From NCBI RefSeq assembly GCF_020073745.1, contig NZ_JAIRAU010000045.1:117108-181107 (forward strand): a stretch of 64,000 nt of DNA, written 5' to 3'. The notes below the pieces were generated by a model that was not told the origin of the DNA, did no database searches, and was given only the letters and a program-made list of their open reading frames with translations. The DNA comes from Nannocystis pusilla. Its GTDB lineage: Bacteria > Myxococcota_A > Polyangia > Nannocystales > Nannocystaceae. The translations under genes were made by a program, and so were the position numbers. This document shows positions 27,553-35,786 of this stretch, one piece after another. How positions within the stretch are numbered: the first letter of the stretch is position 1; each line of letters begins with the position of its first letter.

Positions 27553-28325
27553 GCCGCTTCGAGGACCTGTCCTTCGAGACACGTTGGCTCGGGCGCCCGC
27601 GCGAGCACTGGGCCGAGCTCGGCTCGACCAATGACCGCGCGATGGCGTGGGCCCGCGCCGGCGCGCCGCACGGGGCGATCGTCACCGCCGACGCGCAGAC
27701 GGCCGGCCGCGGGCGCCTCGGCCGGGCGTGGGCCTCGGAGTCGGGAGAGGACCTGTACGTCAGCGCGATCGTCCGCCCCGACGCCGGCAAGCCGATCGGC
27801 GCGCTCGGCCTGGCGGTCGGCGTCGGCCTGCGCGAGGGGCTGGCCGCGTGGCTGCCGGCGACCCAGCTCAAGTGGCCCAACGACCTGCTGGCCGGCGGCC
27901 GCAAGCTGGCGGGGATCCTCTGCGAGGCGCGGTGGGTCGGCTCGTCGCCCGAGGTCGTGGTCGGCTTCGGCGTCAACGTCGGCCGGGCGCTGTTCCCCGG
28001 GCCGCTGGCCGACACGGCCACGAGCCTGCGCCGCGAGCTCGCCGCGCCGCCGGACCGCGGCGAGGTGCTGGCGCGCGTCCTGCCGGCGCTCGAGGCGGCG
28101 CTGGCGGCGTTCTTCGCCGGCGGCTTCGCGGCGATCCGCGCCCGCTACGAGCCGCACTGCGCGCTGCGAGGACAGGCTGTTTTTGTGGACATGTCGAACG
28201 GGGCAGGTCCAAAGGAGCAGGCGCGCGCGCTCGGGCTGGCCGACGACGGGGCGCTGCTGGTCGAGCCGCCGGGCGGCGGTCCGCCGCGACGGGTCGAGTC
28301 GGGCGACGTGTGGCTGGCGCCGTGA
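27549..28325 (+). CDS. birA: Biotin-[acetyl-CoA-carboxylase] ligase
   Basis: A 258-residue ligase without an N-terminal DNA-binding domain, so a non-repressor type. STNDRAMAWA, the biotinyl-AMP loop GRGRLGRAW, KWPNDLL and LAGILCEAR identify the catalytic domain; the C-terminal SH3-like domain (about 205-258) reads LRGQAVFVDMSNGAGPKE then RALGLADDGALLVE and SGDVWLAP. Four dyad-like units are packed into that C-terminal domain. GTG start at 27549 overlaps nadC. Confidence 0.94.
   Translation: MSRFEDLSFETRWLGRPREHWAELGSTNDRAMAWARAGAPHGAIVTADAQTAGRGRLGRAWASESGEDLYVSAIVRPDAGKPIGALGLAVGVGLREGLAAWLPATQLKWPNDLLAGGRKLAGILCEARWVGSSPEVVVGFGVNVGRALFPGPLADTATSLRRELAAPPDRGEVLARVLPALEAALAAFFAGGFAAIRARYEPHCALRGQAVFVDMSNGAGPKEQARALGLADDGALLVEPPGGGPPRRVESGDVWLAP
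27554..27581. repeat. Dyad pair at the start of birA
   Basis: CCGCT-TCGA-GGACC is followed by TGTCC-TTCG-AGACA, coding RFEDLSFET, residues 3-11 of BirA. Confidence 0.6.
28161..28219. repeat. Four dyad units in the birA C-terminal domain
   Basis: GCGCT-GCGA-GGACA, then after 3 bp TGTTT-TTGT-GGACA, TGTCG-AACG-GGGCA and GGTCC-AAAG-GAGCA without gaps. The encoded loop (GQAVFVDMSNGAGPKEQ) keeps about the usual length of this domain. Confidence 0.7.
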
Positions 28326-28388
28326 GCTGCGCGCGGAGTGCGCGTTGGCGTGCCGGCTGAGCCCGACCCGGGGTATAAAGAGGTTCCG

Positions 28389-29543
28389 ATGATCACTCGC
28401 CTCGAAGTCGACGGCTTCAAGTCCCTGCGAGGCTTCGCGATCGACCTCGAGCCGTTTACCGTGCTCATCGGCCCCAACGGAGCGGGGAAGTCCAACGTGC
28501 TCGAGGCGATCGGGCTGCTGTCGCGGCTGTGGGAAGGCGCCGCGGACGCGCTGAAAGCGGGGCGCGGGCGGGCGAGCGATCAGTTCTCCCGCTACCGCTC
28601 GGAGTCGGTGCGTGACATTCGGTTCGGCGTCGAGACCCTCGAGCCCGATACTGATGATCAGGGAGAGGACGGGTTCACGAACTGGGCGGTGCGGTCACGC
28701 TACGAGGTCTCGCTGGCGAAGACTGCGGCGACGGGGGGGGTCGAGCACGTGAAGCTGACGCACCGCGCGCATCACCTGGCTTCAACTACAGATGCCTGGC
28801 TCGCGGCTCACCCGGAGTGGTCGGAGCGAGTGATCGCTTCCAGCGATGAGCGAGAGCTGGGATACATGCCGAGTTTCGGCTTCGTCGAGTTTCACGCGGC
28901 GAATCTCCGCGAGTCGAGCGACCGCATCGATTCGGGCGAGTTGCTGCCCGATGGCAGCAATCTCCCCACCGTACTCGCGTCGCTCGCAGATGACTCGCTC
29001 GGAGAGATCCGGGCCGAGTTGGCGGCGCTCGTCCCCGGGGTCGCAAACTTCGCTGTCGTCGAGAGTGACGACGCTTATCGCATCGAGTTCCACATGCGCG
29101 ACGGTGACGTGGTCCCGGCGCGTCTGATCTCGAACGGCACCTTGCGTGTTCTAGCCCTTCTGACGGCCGTCTATTCACAGCGCGCGTGGTCGTCGATCCT
29201 CTGCATCGAGGAACCCGAGAATGGAATCTATCCCGGGCGGTTACGCCGGCTTATCGACCTTCTGCGGGAGGTCACGGATTTGGACGCCTGGCGGGAAGAA
29301 CGGTCGGATCGGCTGCCGCCTCAAGTGATCGTCACAACTCACTCGCCGGTCTTCCTCGCGGCACTGCGCGAACATCCGCAACACCTGCGGTACATCGACA
29401 CGGTGCAGCGAGGAGGGATTCGCGTGACTCGGGCGAGACCCGTGGGAGAGCGCGCATCTGCGCAAGAGGGGCAAACTATCGCTTCATTGGCGGAGATCAG
29501 CGCGATCTTGGAGGACGCGTCTCTCTCAGAGGTCGATCGATGA
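28389..29543 (+). CDS. AAA ATPase of the RecF/OLD-like type (AAA_21)
   Basis: A 384-residue ATPase. MITRLEVDGFKSLRGFAIDL precedes Walker A GPNGAGKS (28-35). Walker B is ILCIEEPENGIYP (about 268-280), and the H-loop is VIVTTHSPVFLAAL (about 312-325), the order found in ABC/RecF-like ATPases of defence and repair modules. It overlaps the following DUF4276-like gene by ATGA. Base use is less GC-rich at third positions than in neighbours and no dyad repeat is present, which fits recent acquisition. Likely a nuclease- or toprim-coupled ATPase; function inferred from the family. Confidence 0.85.
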   Translation: MITRLEVDGFKSLRGFAIDLEPFTVLIGPNGAGKSNVLEAIGLLSRLWEGAADALKAGRGRASDQFSRYRSESVRDIRFGVETLEPDTDDQGEDGFTNWAVRSRYEVSLAKTAATGGVEHVKLTHRAHHLASTTDAWLAAHPEWSERVIASSDERELGYMPSFGFVEFHAANLRESSDRIDSGELLPDGSNLPTVLASLADDSLGEIRAELAALVPGVANFAVVESDDAYRIEFHMRDGDVVPARLISNGTLRVLALLTAVYSQRAWSSILCIEEPENGIYPGRLRRLIDLLREVTDLDAWREERSDRLPPQVIVTTHSPVFLAALREHPQHLRYIDTVQRGGIRVTRARPVGERASAQEGQTIASLAEISAILEDASLSEVDR

Positions 29544-30165
29544 TCTATGTTCAGGCTGGGCTTTATGCCGAGGGGCGGACAGATTATGACCTCTTACTCC
29601 CGCTCGTCGATCGCCTTCTCGCAGAACTCGTGGCCCGTCATCCGGCGGCCTTCGCCGATCTTCCGGCTCCCATCGCGTTGGCTGACGAGCCTGGGGACGG
29701 ACGGCGAAGGAAAGAGCGGATCGCCGCCGCGATCGAGCGAAATTGGGAGCGCTGCACCTTGTTCGTGATTCACGCCGACTCCGATGGCGATTCGAAGGGA
29801 GCCCGCGAGAGAAACATTCTGCCGGGCTTGAGGGCGGCAAAGGAGCGTCTCGGCGTCGAGATTTGCCGGCCGCGGCCTGTGTGCCCGTTCGCGAGATTGA
29901 GGCCTGGCTCCTGGCTGACGCTGGGGTGTTTCAAAGACTCTTCCCTACGGCCGCGTCACCCTCGCTCCCACAGGATCCCGAGAGAGTCACCGATCCCAAG
30001 CATCGGCTTCAGGCAGTATTCAGCGAGCTCCAGCGCAGGCGCCCCAAGAATCTGTTCGCGTCCGGTGGTGAGAACGTCAGCCTCGCAGCCTTGCGGAGGC
30101 TGCCCGCGTTCCGCGAATTCGAGGCCGATCTGTCGGCGGCGCTCGACCTCCTGGCGCGGGCGTGA
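29540..30165 (+). pseudogene. DUF4276-like partner of the AAA ATPase, frameshifted
   Basis: The frame starting MIYVQAGLYAEGRTDYDLLLPLVDRLL (29540) carries the EGxTD motif of DUF4276/Toprim-like partners and FVIHADSDGD (Asp motif). It loses sense near 29875. Continuation is found one phase back: ACVPVREIEAWLLADAGVF through EADLSAALDLLARA, ending at 30165, which completes the family (the VREIEAWLLAD motif). A one-base loss in the G/C-rich run around 29868-29882 would explain the break. It may be a true inactivation, a recoding site or a sequencing error. With the ATPase it forms a two-gene defence-like unit. Confidence 0.75.
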
Positions 30166-30182
30166 TTCCTCAAGCGTGACGC

Positions 30183-31397
30183 TCACATCATGAAGGACGC
30201 CTCGAGCGAGGCGATCACCTGGGCGACGACCTCGTCGCTGTAGCCGCCGACGAGGATCAGCGACACCTCGTTCTCGAGCACCTGCCACTCGCCGGGGGCG
30301 TTGCGGGTCATCTCGAACAGCTCGAGCTCGACGCCGGGGTCGAAGGCGAACTCCCACACGATCAGCGGGGTGCCGGCGCCGTCGCGGGCGCAGTCGAAGC
30401 GGTCGCCCATCCAGCGGCCGGCGACGTCGAAGTAGCGCTCGCGCTCCGCGAAGTCGAGGTTGTCGCCGTCGACCGGGTCGACGTGCATGAGGAAGTTGAA
30501 GTACATGGCGGCGCCGAGGCGGTCGGGGGCGCGCAGGCCGTAGCCGGGCGGGAGCTCGTAGGGGGTGTTCGGCGCGGCCGGCGGGGTGTCGGTGAGGCGG
30601 CGACGGATCAGCTCGGCCGTGCTGGCGACCGGGCGCGTGAACGCCTCGTCGGTGGCGCCGGGGTTGTCGGCGAGGAAGTTCTTGAGCGCGAAGCGGGCCC
30701 CGGCGACGGGGAGGCGCAGGTCGACGTAGCGGTAGTCGAAGCGCCACGAGCGGGCGTACTGGAACAGCTCGCGCTCGGCCGGCTCGTAGTCCTTGAGCTC
30801 CCTGGCGACGCGCTTGTGGAAGTCTTCGGCGGGCTCCGCTTGCGTCTTGAGCGCGGCGGCGTCGCCGAAGAACCAGCCCTCGCCGAAGAACAGCGCGTCG
30901 AGGACGTCGGCCTGGTCGGAGGTGAGGCCGTGCTCGGCGCGCCACTCGACGAACCCGCCGAGCTCGACGTCGCGTTGGGCCTGGGCGATCGCGCGGAGGA
31001 TCGGGATCTGGACGTCCTCGGGGTCGGCGCTGTCGACGACGACGACCTGCCGCCGCTCGACGTCGAAGCGCGCGGTGGCGTCGATGTTCTCGAAGGTCTG
31101 GACGTACTCGTGCGGCCACAGCGAGGTGAGGCCGAGGCACTCCATCGTGTCCTCGGCTGGGCTCGGGAGGCTGTTGTAGCGCGCCATGTATTCGTCCTTG
31201 CTGACGAACTCGAAGGCGGGCGGCTCGCTGGCCAGATCGCCGCCGCGGACGCAGGCGACGTGGGCGTGGAGGTCGCGCTGGCAGTCGGCGTCGCGCGGGT
31301 CGCAGGTGGGCAGCACGCTCTCCTCGCATGGTTCGAGGCCGCCGCAGGCGGTGAGGCCGAGTGCGCTGCAGATTGTCAGGGTAAGCGGTCGCAACAT
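30183..31397 (-). CDS. Large lipoprotein of unknown function
   Basis: A 404-residue protein starting MLRPLTLTICSALGLTAC with lipobox GLTAC at Cys18. No Thr linker. Early cysteines (CEESVLPTCDPRDADCQRDLHAHVAC) may pair. The rest is a mixed globular domain with many Trp and Tyr (WFFGDAAALK, WRFDYRYVDLRLP, AAMYFNFLMHVDP). No family was recognised. It converges with the frameshifted DUF4276-like gene, 17 bp apart. Confidence 0.78.
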   Translation of the reverse strand: MLRPLTLTICSALGLTACGGLEPCEESVLPTCDPRDADCQRDLHAHVACVRGGDLASEPPAFEFVSKDEYMARYNSLPSPAEDTMECLGLTSLWPHEYVQTFENIDATARFDVERRQVVVVDSADPEDVQIPILRAIAQAQRDVELGGFVEWRAEHGLTSDQADVLDALFFGEGWFFGDAAALKTQAEPAEDFHKRVARELKDYEPAERELFQYARSWRFDYRYVDLRLPVAGARFALKNFLADNPGATDEAFTRPVASTAELIRRRLTDTPPAAPNTPYELPPGYGLRAPDRLGAAMYFNFLMHVDPVDGDNLDFAERERYFDVAGRWMGDRFDCARDGAGTPLIVWEFAFDPGVELELFEMTRNAPGEWQVLENEVSLILVGGYSDEVVAQVIASLEASFMM

Positions 31398-31473
31398 AGG
31401 ATGCTTCTAGCGTGTCGCGGCGGAGGATCGTCCGTCAACCGCGAACCGCCGGCGGGACCGGGTGCAGCGGCGG

Positions 31474-32151
31474 TCACGGGCGGGCGCCGCGGACCAGGGC
31501 GGCGCAGGCCTCGTCGCACAGCGGGCGCCAGGCCCCGCGCTCGGGGTCGGGCTGGTTCATCGCGTAGCTCAGGAGGCCGTGGCTGGTGAGCCAGGCGACC
31601 TGCGACAGGCGGGCCGGGTTGGCGTCGGGGTGCAGCAGGCCGGCCTTGCGGTCGCGCTGGAGCTTGGCCTCGAGGGTCTGGCTGACGACCGCGGTCAGGG
31701 GCAAGATCTCCGCCAGCACCAGCCGCTGGGCCGCGCCGAGCGTGGGCGCCCAGGTGTAGAGGATCCGGAACGCGTCGGGGTCGGCGAGGTAGTGCTCGAC
31801 GCGGGCGCGGATCAACGCGGCGAGGCCGTCGATGCCGCGCTCGGCGGCGATCACGGCGCCACTGACCGCCTCGACCTCGCGCCGCAGGGCCTCGATCGCC
31901 AGCGCGGCGACGACCTCCTCCTTGGCCTGGAAATAATAATAGAGCGCGGCCTTGCTGGCGTCGGCCGCTCGCGCCACCTGCTCCATGGTGAAGGACTCGG
32001 GGCCGCTGGCCAGCAGCACCTCGCGGGCGGCGCGGAGGATCTGCTGGCGGCGGTTGTCCTGCCGCCGCGACTTGCGGGCCAGTCGCCGCGCCTCGGGGCT
32101 CGGCTCGCTGTCGGGTCGAGGCTGTCCCATGGGGCCTGGTGAAATGGACAT
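31474..32151 (-). CDS. TetR/AcrR-family transcriptional regulator
   Basis: About 225 residues. The DNA-binding domain reads RQQILRAAREVLLASGPESFTMEQVARAADASKAALYYYFQAKEEV, a textbook TetR helix-turn-helix at about 35-80. The start is MSISPG at 32151 or MGQPRP at 32130; both are inside a dyad cluster, and the upstream gene's stop lies only 4 bp before the first. The ligand-binding part is helical. It likely controls its own transcript with the DUF4336 gene, or nearby genes; the target operator is not visible. Confidence 0.9.
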   Translation of the reverse strand: MSISPGPMGQPRPDSEPSPEARRLARKSRRQDNRRQQILRAAREVLLASGPESFTMEQVARAADASKAALYYYFQAKEEVVAALAIEALRREVEAVSGAVIAAERGIDGLAALIRARVEHYLADPDAFRILYTWAPTLGAAQRLVLAEILPLTAVVSQTLEAKLQRDRKAGLLHPDANPARLSQVAWLTSHGLLSYAMNQPDPERGAWRPLCDEACAALVRGARP

Positions 32152-32164
32152 GTGCCTAAAGCCA
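32123..32164. repeat. Three dyad units at the DUF4336-TetR gene junction
   Basis: TGTCC-CATG-GGGCC, TGGTG-AAAT-GGACA and TGTGC-CTAA-AGCCA run head to tail for 42 bp. They include both possible TetR start codons and the end of the upstream gene, so they decide where TetR translation begins. Confidence 0.65.
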
Positions 32165-32827
32165 GGCAGCGGCAGCGCGCACGGCATCCTTGCCGCCGGT
32201 GGGGAGGATGTCGCGGTGGCTCATGACGACGCGGTCGAAGTCCCACTGGAGGAGGCGCTCGATCGCGGCCCTGGCGGCGGCGCGGTCCTTGATCATGCCG
32301 CGCAGGAACGCGGTCTGGGCCGGCTTGCCGAGGGCCCGCGAGAGGCGGAGGTAGAGCCCGGTGAGCCAGTTGGGCGCCTCCTTGAAGTAGAACACCCAGT
32401 CGGTGAGGATCAGGGTGCGAGAGGCGCGGTGGAAGAAGGCGACCTCGCCGAGGCCGGGGGCGCCGTCGAGCTCGAAGTGGTCGAGGTCGCCGGCCCAGAG
32501 CAGGTCGGGGTTGGTGGGGATGGGCGCGAGCTGCAGCTCGGGGTGCTTGGCGATCGCGCCCGGAGCCGCGTAACCGCGCGCCTGCGGGTAGGCGGCGAGG
32601 AAAGGCCCGAGGAACATGTGGTGCATCGAATTGGGAGCGACGGCGGCCTGCACCGGGCCGAGCGCGTCGATCGCCGCCCGCAACTCGGGCGTCAGGGAGA
32701 TCGGCGCATGGACCAGGAGGCCGCCCGAGCCGAGCTTGACGACCGTCATGCGCGCGCCGATCTGCACGCCGAAGATGCTCAGCGGCTGGGTGGCGGTCCA
32801 CAGGTTGGTGTCGATCGACTGCAGCAC
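32156..32827 (-). CDS. DUF4336 (metallo-beta-lactamase-like) protein
   Basis: A 223-residue cytoplasmic protein. The layout fits DUF4336: NLWTATQPLSIFGVQIGARMTVVKL at the start, ITPELRAAI-type LTPELRAAIDAL, NSMHHMFLGPF, GDLDHFELDG, LILTDWVFYF and VVMSHRDILPTGG at the end, where His and Asp residues recall a degenerate metallo-beta-lactamase site. Activity unknown. It is immediately upstream of, and almost certainly co-transcribed with, the TetR gene. Confidence 0.82.
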   Translation of the reverse strand: MLQSIDTNLWTATQPLSIFGVQIGARMTVVKLGSGGLLVHAPISLTPELRAAIDALGPVQAAVAPNSMHHMFLGPFLAAYPQARGYAAPGAIAKHPELQLAPIPTNPDLLWAGDLDHFELDGAPGLGEVAFFHRASRTLILTDWVFYFKEAPNWLTGLYLRLSRALGKPAQTAFLRGMIKDRAAARAAIERLLQWDFDRVVMSHRDILPTGGKDAVRAAAAWL

Positions 32828-32933
32828 GCGGCGGCCTCCTTCAAGGGTGTCGAGAATCTGACCGAGGGTTGAAAAATGTGCAAGCCCGGGGTTGTGGGTG
32901 GCTCTCGTTGCGATCGGGGCCTACAATGCGGGC

Positions 32934-34409
32934 ATGTCGGAGCGACGGATCGAGCTGGTTCGCGGGGACATCACGCGCCTCGCGGTGGATGCGATCGTCA
33001 ACGCGGCGAACACGTCGCTGCTGGGCGGCGGCGGGGTCGACGGGGCGATTCACCGCGCGGCCGGGCCGGAGCTGGTGGCGGAGTGCCGCACGCTCGGCGG
33101 CTGTCGCACGGGACAGGCGAAGATCACCCGCGGCTACCGCCTGCCGGCCCGGCACGTGATCCACACGGTGGGCCCGGTGTGGAACGGCGGGCGCCACGGC
33201 GAGGAGGGGCTGCTGGCGAGCTGCTATCGCAGCAGCCTCGAGCTGGCGCGGGCCCACGGGCTGCGCACGATCGCCTTCCCGGCGATCTCGTGCGGCATCT
33301 ACGGCTACCCGATCGCCGAGGCCTGCGCCGTCGCGCTGCGCACGATCTCGGCGTTCTTGGCCGAGGACCCGGCGATCGAGCGGGTCGTGCTGGTGTGCTT
33401 CGACGCGGCGGTGCATGACGCGTATGCGGCGAGTCTGGCCGAACCGGCGCCGGCGGCAAGCGTGACGGCGCGCGAGCGCATGCTGGGGTGCCTGCTCGGG
33501 TCGGTGGTCGGCGACGCGCTCGGCGTCCCCGTGGAATTTCGCAGCCGCGAGCAATTGTCGGCCGATCCGGTGACGGGGGTGCGCGGCCACGGGACCTACG
33601 ACCAGCCGCCCGGGACCTGGTCGGACGACAGCTCGCTGCTGCTGGCCACCGCCGACAGCCTGAGCCACAACGGCTACGACCCGCCGGACATGATGGCGCG
33701 ATTTCTGACCTGGCTTCAAGGACAGGCATACACGCCGCACGGCAAGGTGTTCGACGTCGGCATCGCCACGCGCAGCGCGATCCTCCGCCACGCCCAGGGC
33801 GCGCCGGCCGACGCGTGGGGCGGCCGCGACGAGCGCGACAACGGCAACGGGTCGCTGATGCGGATCGCGCCGCTGTCGCTGTTCACCCGCGCGCTGTCGC
33901 CGGCGGAGATCGTCCGCTGCAGCATGGAGGTCAGCGGACTGACGCACGCCCACCCGCGCTCGCAGCTGTGTTGCGCGTACTTCTCGCTGCTGCTGCCGCT
34001 GGCGCTGCTGGGCTGGCCGCTGGAGCGGGCGATGTCGCAGGCTTCGCGGCACCTGGCGCCGTTCGTGCCCGAGGCGGAGCGCGGGCCGCTGGCGCGGATC
34101 CTCGACGGCTCGGTGGTCGCGGCGCCGGTCCGCGAGATCCGCGGCAGCGGGTACGTGGTGCATTGCCTCGAGGCCAGCTTGTGGTGCGCGGCGAATCAGC
34201 CGAGCTACGAGCGGGCGGTGCTGGCGGCGATCAACCTCGGCGAGGACACCGACACGACCGCCGCGGTGACGGGAGCGCTGACGGGGGCGATGTACGGGCA
34301 GAGGGCGATCCCGGAGGCGTGGCTGCGGGCGCTGGCGAGCCGTGAATACGTCGAGGGCGTGTGCGAGCGGCTGGTCGACAGGATCGATGAGGAGATGCCG
34401 CGGCGGTGA
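32934..34409 (+). CDS. Macrodomain fused to ADP-ribosylglycohydrolase
   Basis: A 491-residue two-domain protein. Residues 1-170 are a MacroD-type macrodomain: ELVRGDITRLAVDAIVNAAN, LLGGGGVDGAIHRAAG, CRTGQAKITRGYRLP, VIHTVGPVW, FPAISCGIYGYP. Residues 175-490 are an ARH/DraG-type glycohydrolase: GCLLGSVVGDALGVPVEF, TWSDDSSLLLATADSL, NGNGSLMRIAPL and the C-terminal metal motif LGEDTDTTAAVTGAL. Both domains remove ADP-ribose but act on different linkages (Asp/Glu or acetyl esters versus Arg/Ser). All key Asp residues of the DraG part appear present. Role: reversal of ADP-ribosylation or toxin immunity. Stands alone. Confidence 0.92.
   Translation: MSERRIELVRGDITRLAVDAIVNAANTSLLGGGGVDGAIHRAAGPELVAECRTLGGCRTGQAKITRGYRLPARHVIHTVGPVWNGGRHGEEGLLASCYRSSLELARAHGLRTIAFPAISCGIYGYPIAEACAVALRTISAFLAEDPAIERVVLVCFDAAVHDAYAASLAEPAPAASVTARERMLGCLLGSVVGDALGVPVEFRSREQLSADPVTGVRGHGTYDQPPGTWSDDSSLLLATADSLSHNGYDPPDMMARFLTWLQGQAYTPHGKVFDVGIATRSAILRHAQGAPADAWGGRDERDNGNGSLMRIAPLSLFTRALSPAEIVRCSMEVSGLTHAHPRSQLCCAYFSLLLPLALLGWPLERAMSQASRHLAPFVPEAERGPLARILDGSVVAAPVREIRGSGYVVHCLEASLWCAANQPSYERAVLAAINLGEDTDTTAAVTGALTGAMYGQRAIPEAWLRALASREYVEGVCERLVDRIDEEMPRR
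33102..33115. repeat. Dyad TGTCG-CACG-GGACA within a conserved macrodomain motif
   Basis: It codes CRTGQ, part of the C-x-T-G-x-A-K motif found in macrodomains generally, so this copy was not created by insertion. Confidence 0.45.
33711..33724. repeat. Dyad TGGCT-TCAA-GGACA
   Basis: Lies in the DraG-like domain, coding WLQGQ between the substrate loops. Two arm mismatches. Confidence 0.4.
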
Positions 34410-34674
34410 TTGGCTGTGGCGCTGGGAGCTGGCGATGACTTCCGTCGGCGTCGAGGGGCAGCGAGGCGGGGGGTATCAGGCTCGATCTCACCGGCGGGCC
34501 ATGGCCATTGCCGCGCTTGGCTCCGCGACGAATGTCCTGTCCGCCATGGCCGGGCGTCCTCGACGCTCGGTCCTGACGATGCCAGCAGTGATGAAGGGGC
34601 TTTTGCGCGACCGGCGGTGGTCCTCCGACGCCTGCAGGCTTGCGGGGGGCGGCGCGGCCGACCTAGCCTGAGAC

Positions 34675-35727
34675 ATGCGCGACCTTGGCTTGACGATCAC
34701 GACCTGTTGCTGGCTCCTCGCCGGCTGTACCAGCCTCAACCCGGCGTGGCTGAGCGGGACGACCGACGACTCGACCGCGTCTGCCGGGACCGAGCCCGGT
34801 TCGGACTCGACGGGCGCGCCGGCGACGACGAGCACCGCGGGGCCCGGGACCACCGACGCCCTGACGACCAGCGGGACCGACCCCACGATTACCGGTGGGC
34901 CGGTGACGGTCGGTGAGACCGATCCCGTGACCACCGATCCCGTGACCGGCGGCCCGGACACGACCACCGACATCGAGCCGGGCACCACGACCGGCGGCGA
35001 GGGCTGCTTTTTTCCGAACGGGCTCGAGCTCGAGCTCGTCGTGAACAGCACCGAGCCGCAATTGTGTGATGCCATCAATCCGCGCCAGATCTACGCCGAG
35101 GTGCTGGGCCAGGCGGGGCCGGGCCGGTGGAAGTTCAACGTGTGCGGGGACAAGGACGCGTGCAAGGACCCGCAGGCCGAGTGCCCCGATTCGGAGCACC
35201 TCACCTTCGTCTTCGAGGGCGAGCCGTCGCTGGTGCCGGAGTTCCAGGCCGGCGAGTGTCATCACCTCGACTTCCTCGCCCGCGCCGCTCTGCCGGACGA
35301 TCCTTTCACCTGCAAATTGCGGGCGCTGCGGGTCGCTCACACCGGCTTCACGCCGGAGCTGACGCAATACGTCGGCGCGATCGACACGCCGGGCAGCGAC
35401 GGCCTGCCCATGCCGATCGACTGGAGCGCGCTGTTCGGGTTCACGGTGGTGGCGAGCGTCGACACGGTGTGCCAGACCGACATGCCGGCGTGCTTCCCGT
35501 CCACCGGCTCGTACAGCTACGTCGTGACCAGGGAGGACAAGGGCACCGAGCACGTCGTGCTCGAGGGCGAGACCTTCGAGGAGGTGTTCGCCGTCGCCAC
35601 CGACAATCAGGACGAGGTCGAGGTCACGGGGACCTTCACCGACGTCCGCTCCCGCATCGAGCCCGGCGTGTGCGGCACCGGCCAGGACTTCCGCTGGGCG
35701 TGGCTGGCGACGTTCAACGGGCCGTGA
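34675..35727 (+). CDS. Lipoprotein with Thr linker, unknown C-terminal domain
   Basis: A 350-residue protein. MRDLGLTITTCCWLLAGC is a lipoprotein signal with lipobox LAGC at 18. Residues about 25-105 are a Thr/Gly/Pro/Asp linker. The domain from about 108 begins CFFPNGLELELVVNSTEPQLCDAINP, has paired cysteines (VCGDKDACKDPQAEC) and ends DVRSRIEPGVCGTGQDFRWAWLATF. A beta-rich extracellular domain is likely. No family was recognised. It converges with hom across a dyad-filled 59-bp gap. Confidence 0.8.
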   Translation: MRDLGLTITTCCWLLAGCTSLNPAWLSGTTDDSTASAGTEPGSDSTGAPATTSTAGPGTTDALTTSGTDPTITGGPVTVGETDPVTTDPVTGGPDTTTDIEPGTTTGGEGCFFPNGLELELVVNSTEPQLCDAINPRQIYAEVLGQAGPGRWKFNVCGDKDACKDPQAECPDSEHLTFVFEGEPSLVPEFQAGECHHLDFLARAALPDDPFTCKLRALRVAHTGFTPELTQYVGAIDTPGSDGLPMPIDWSALFGFTVVASVDTVCQTDMPACFPSTGSYSYVVTREDKGTEHVVLEGETFEEVFAVATDNQDEVEVTGTFTDVRSRIEPGVCGTGQDFRWAWLATFNGP

Positions 35728-35745
35728 ACCACCCATACACAATAC

Positions 35746-35773
35746 TGTCCTCGAGGGCATGTCGCGAGGGACA
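35746..35773. repeat. Dyad pair between convergent genes
   Basis: TGTCC-TCGA-GGGCA is followed by TGTCG-CGAG-GGACA, and a third degenerate unit TGCCC-CAAG-AACAT may follow. Located in the gap between the lipoprotein and hom stops, fitting a shared terminator. Confidence 0.7.
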
Positions 35774-35786
35774 TGCCCCAAGAACA

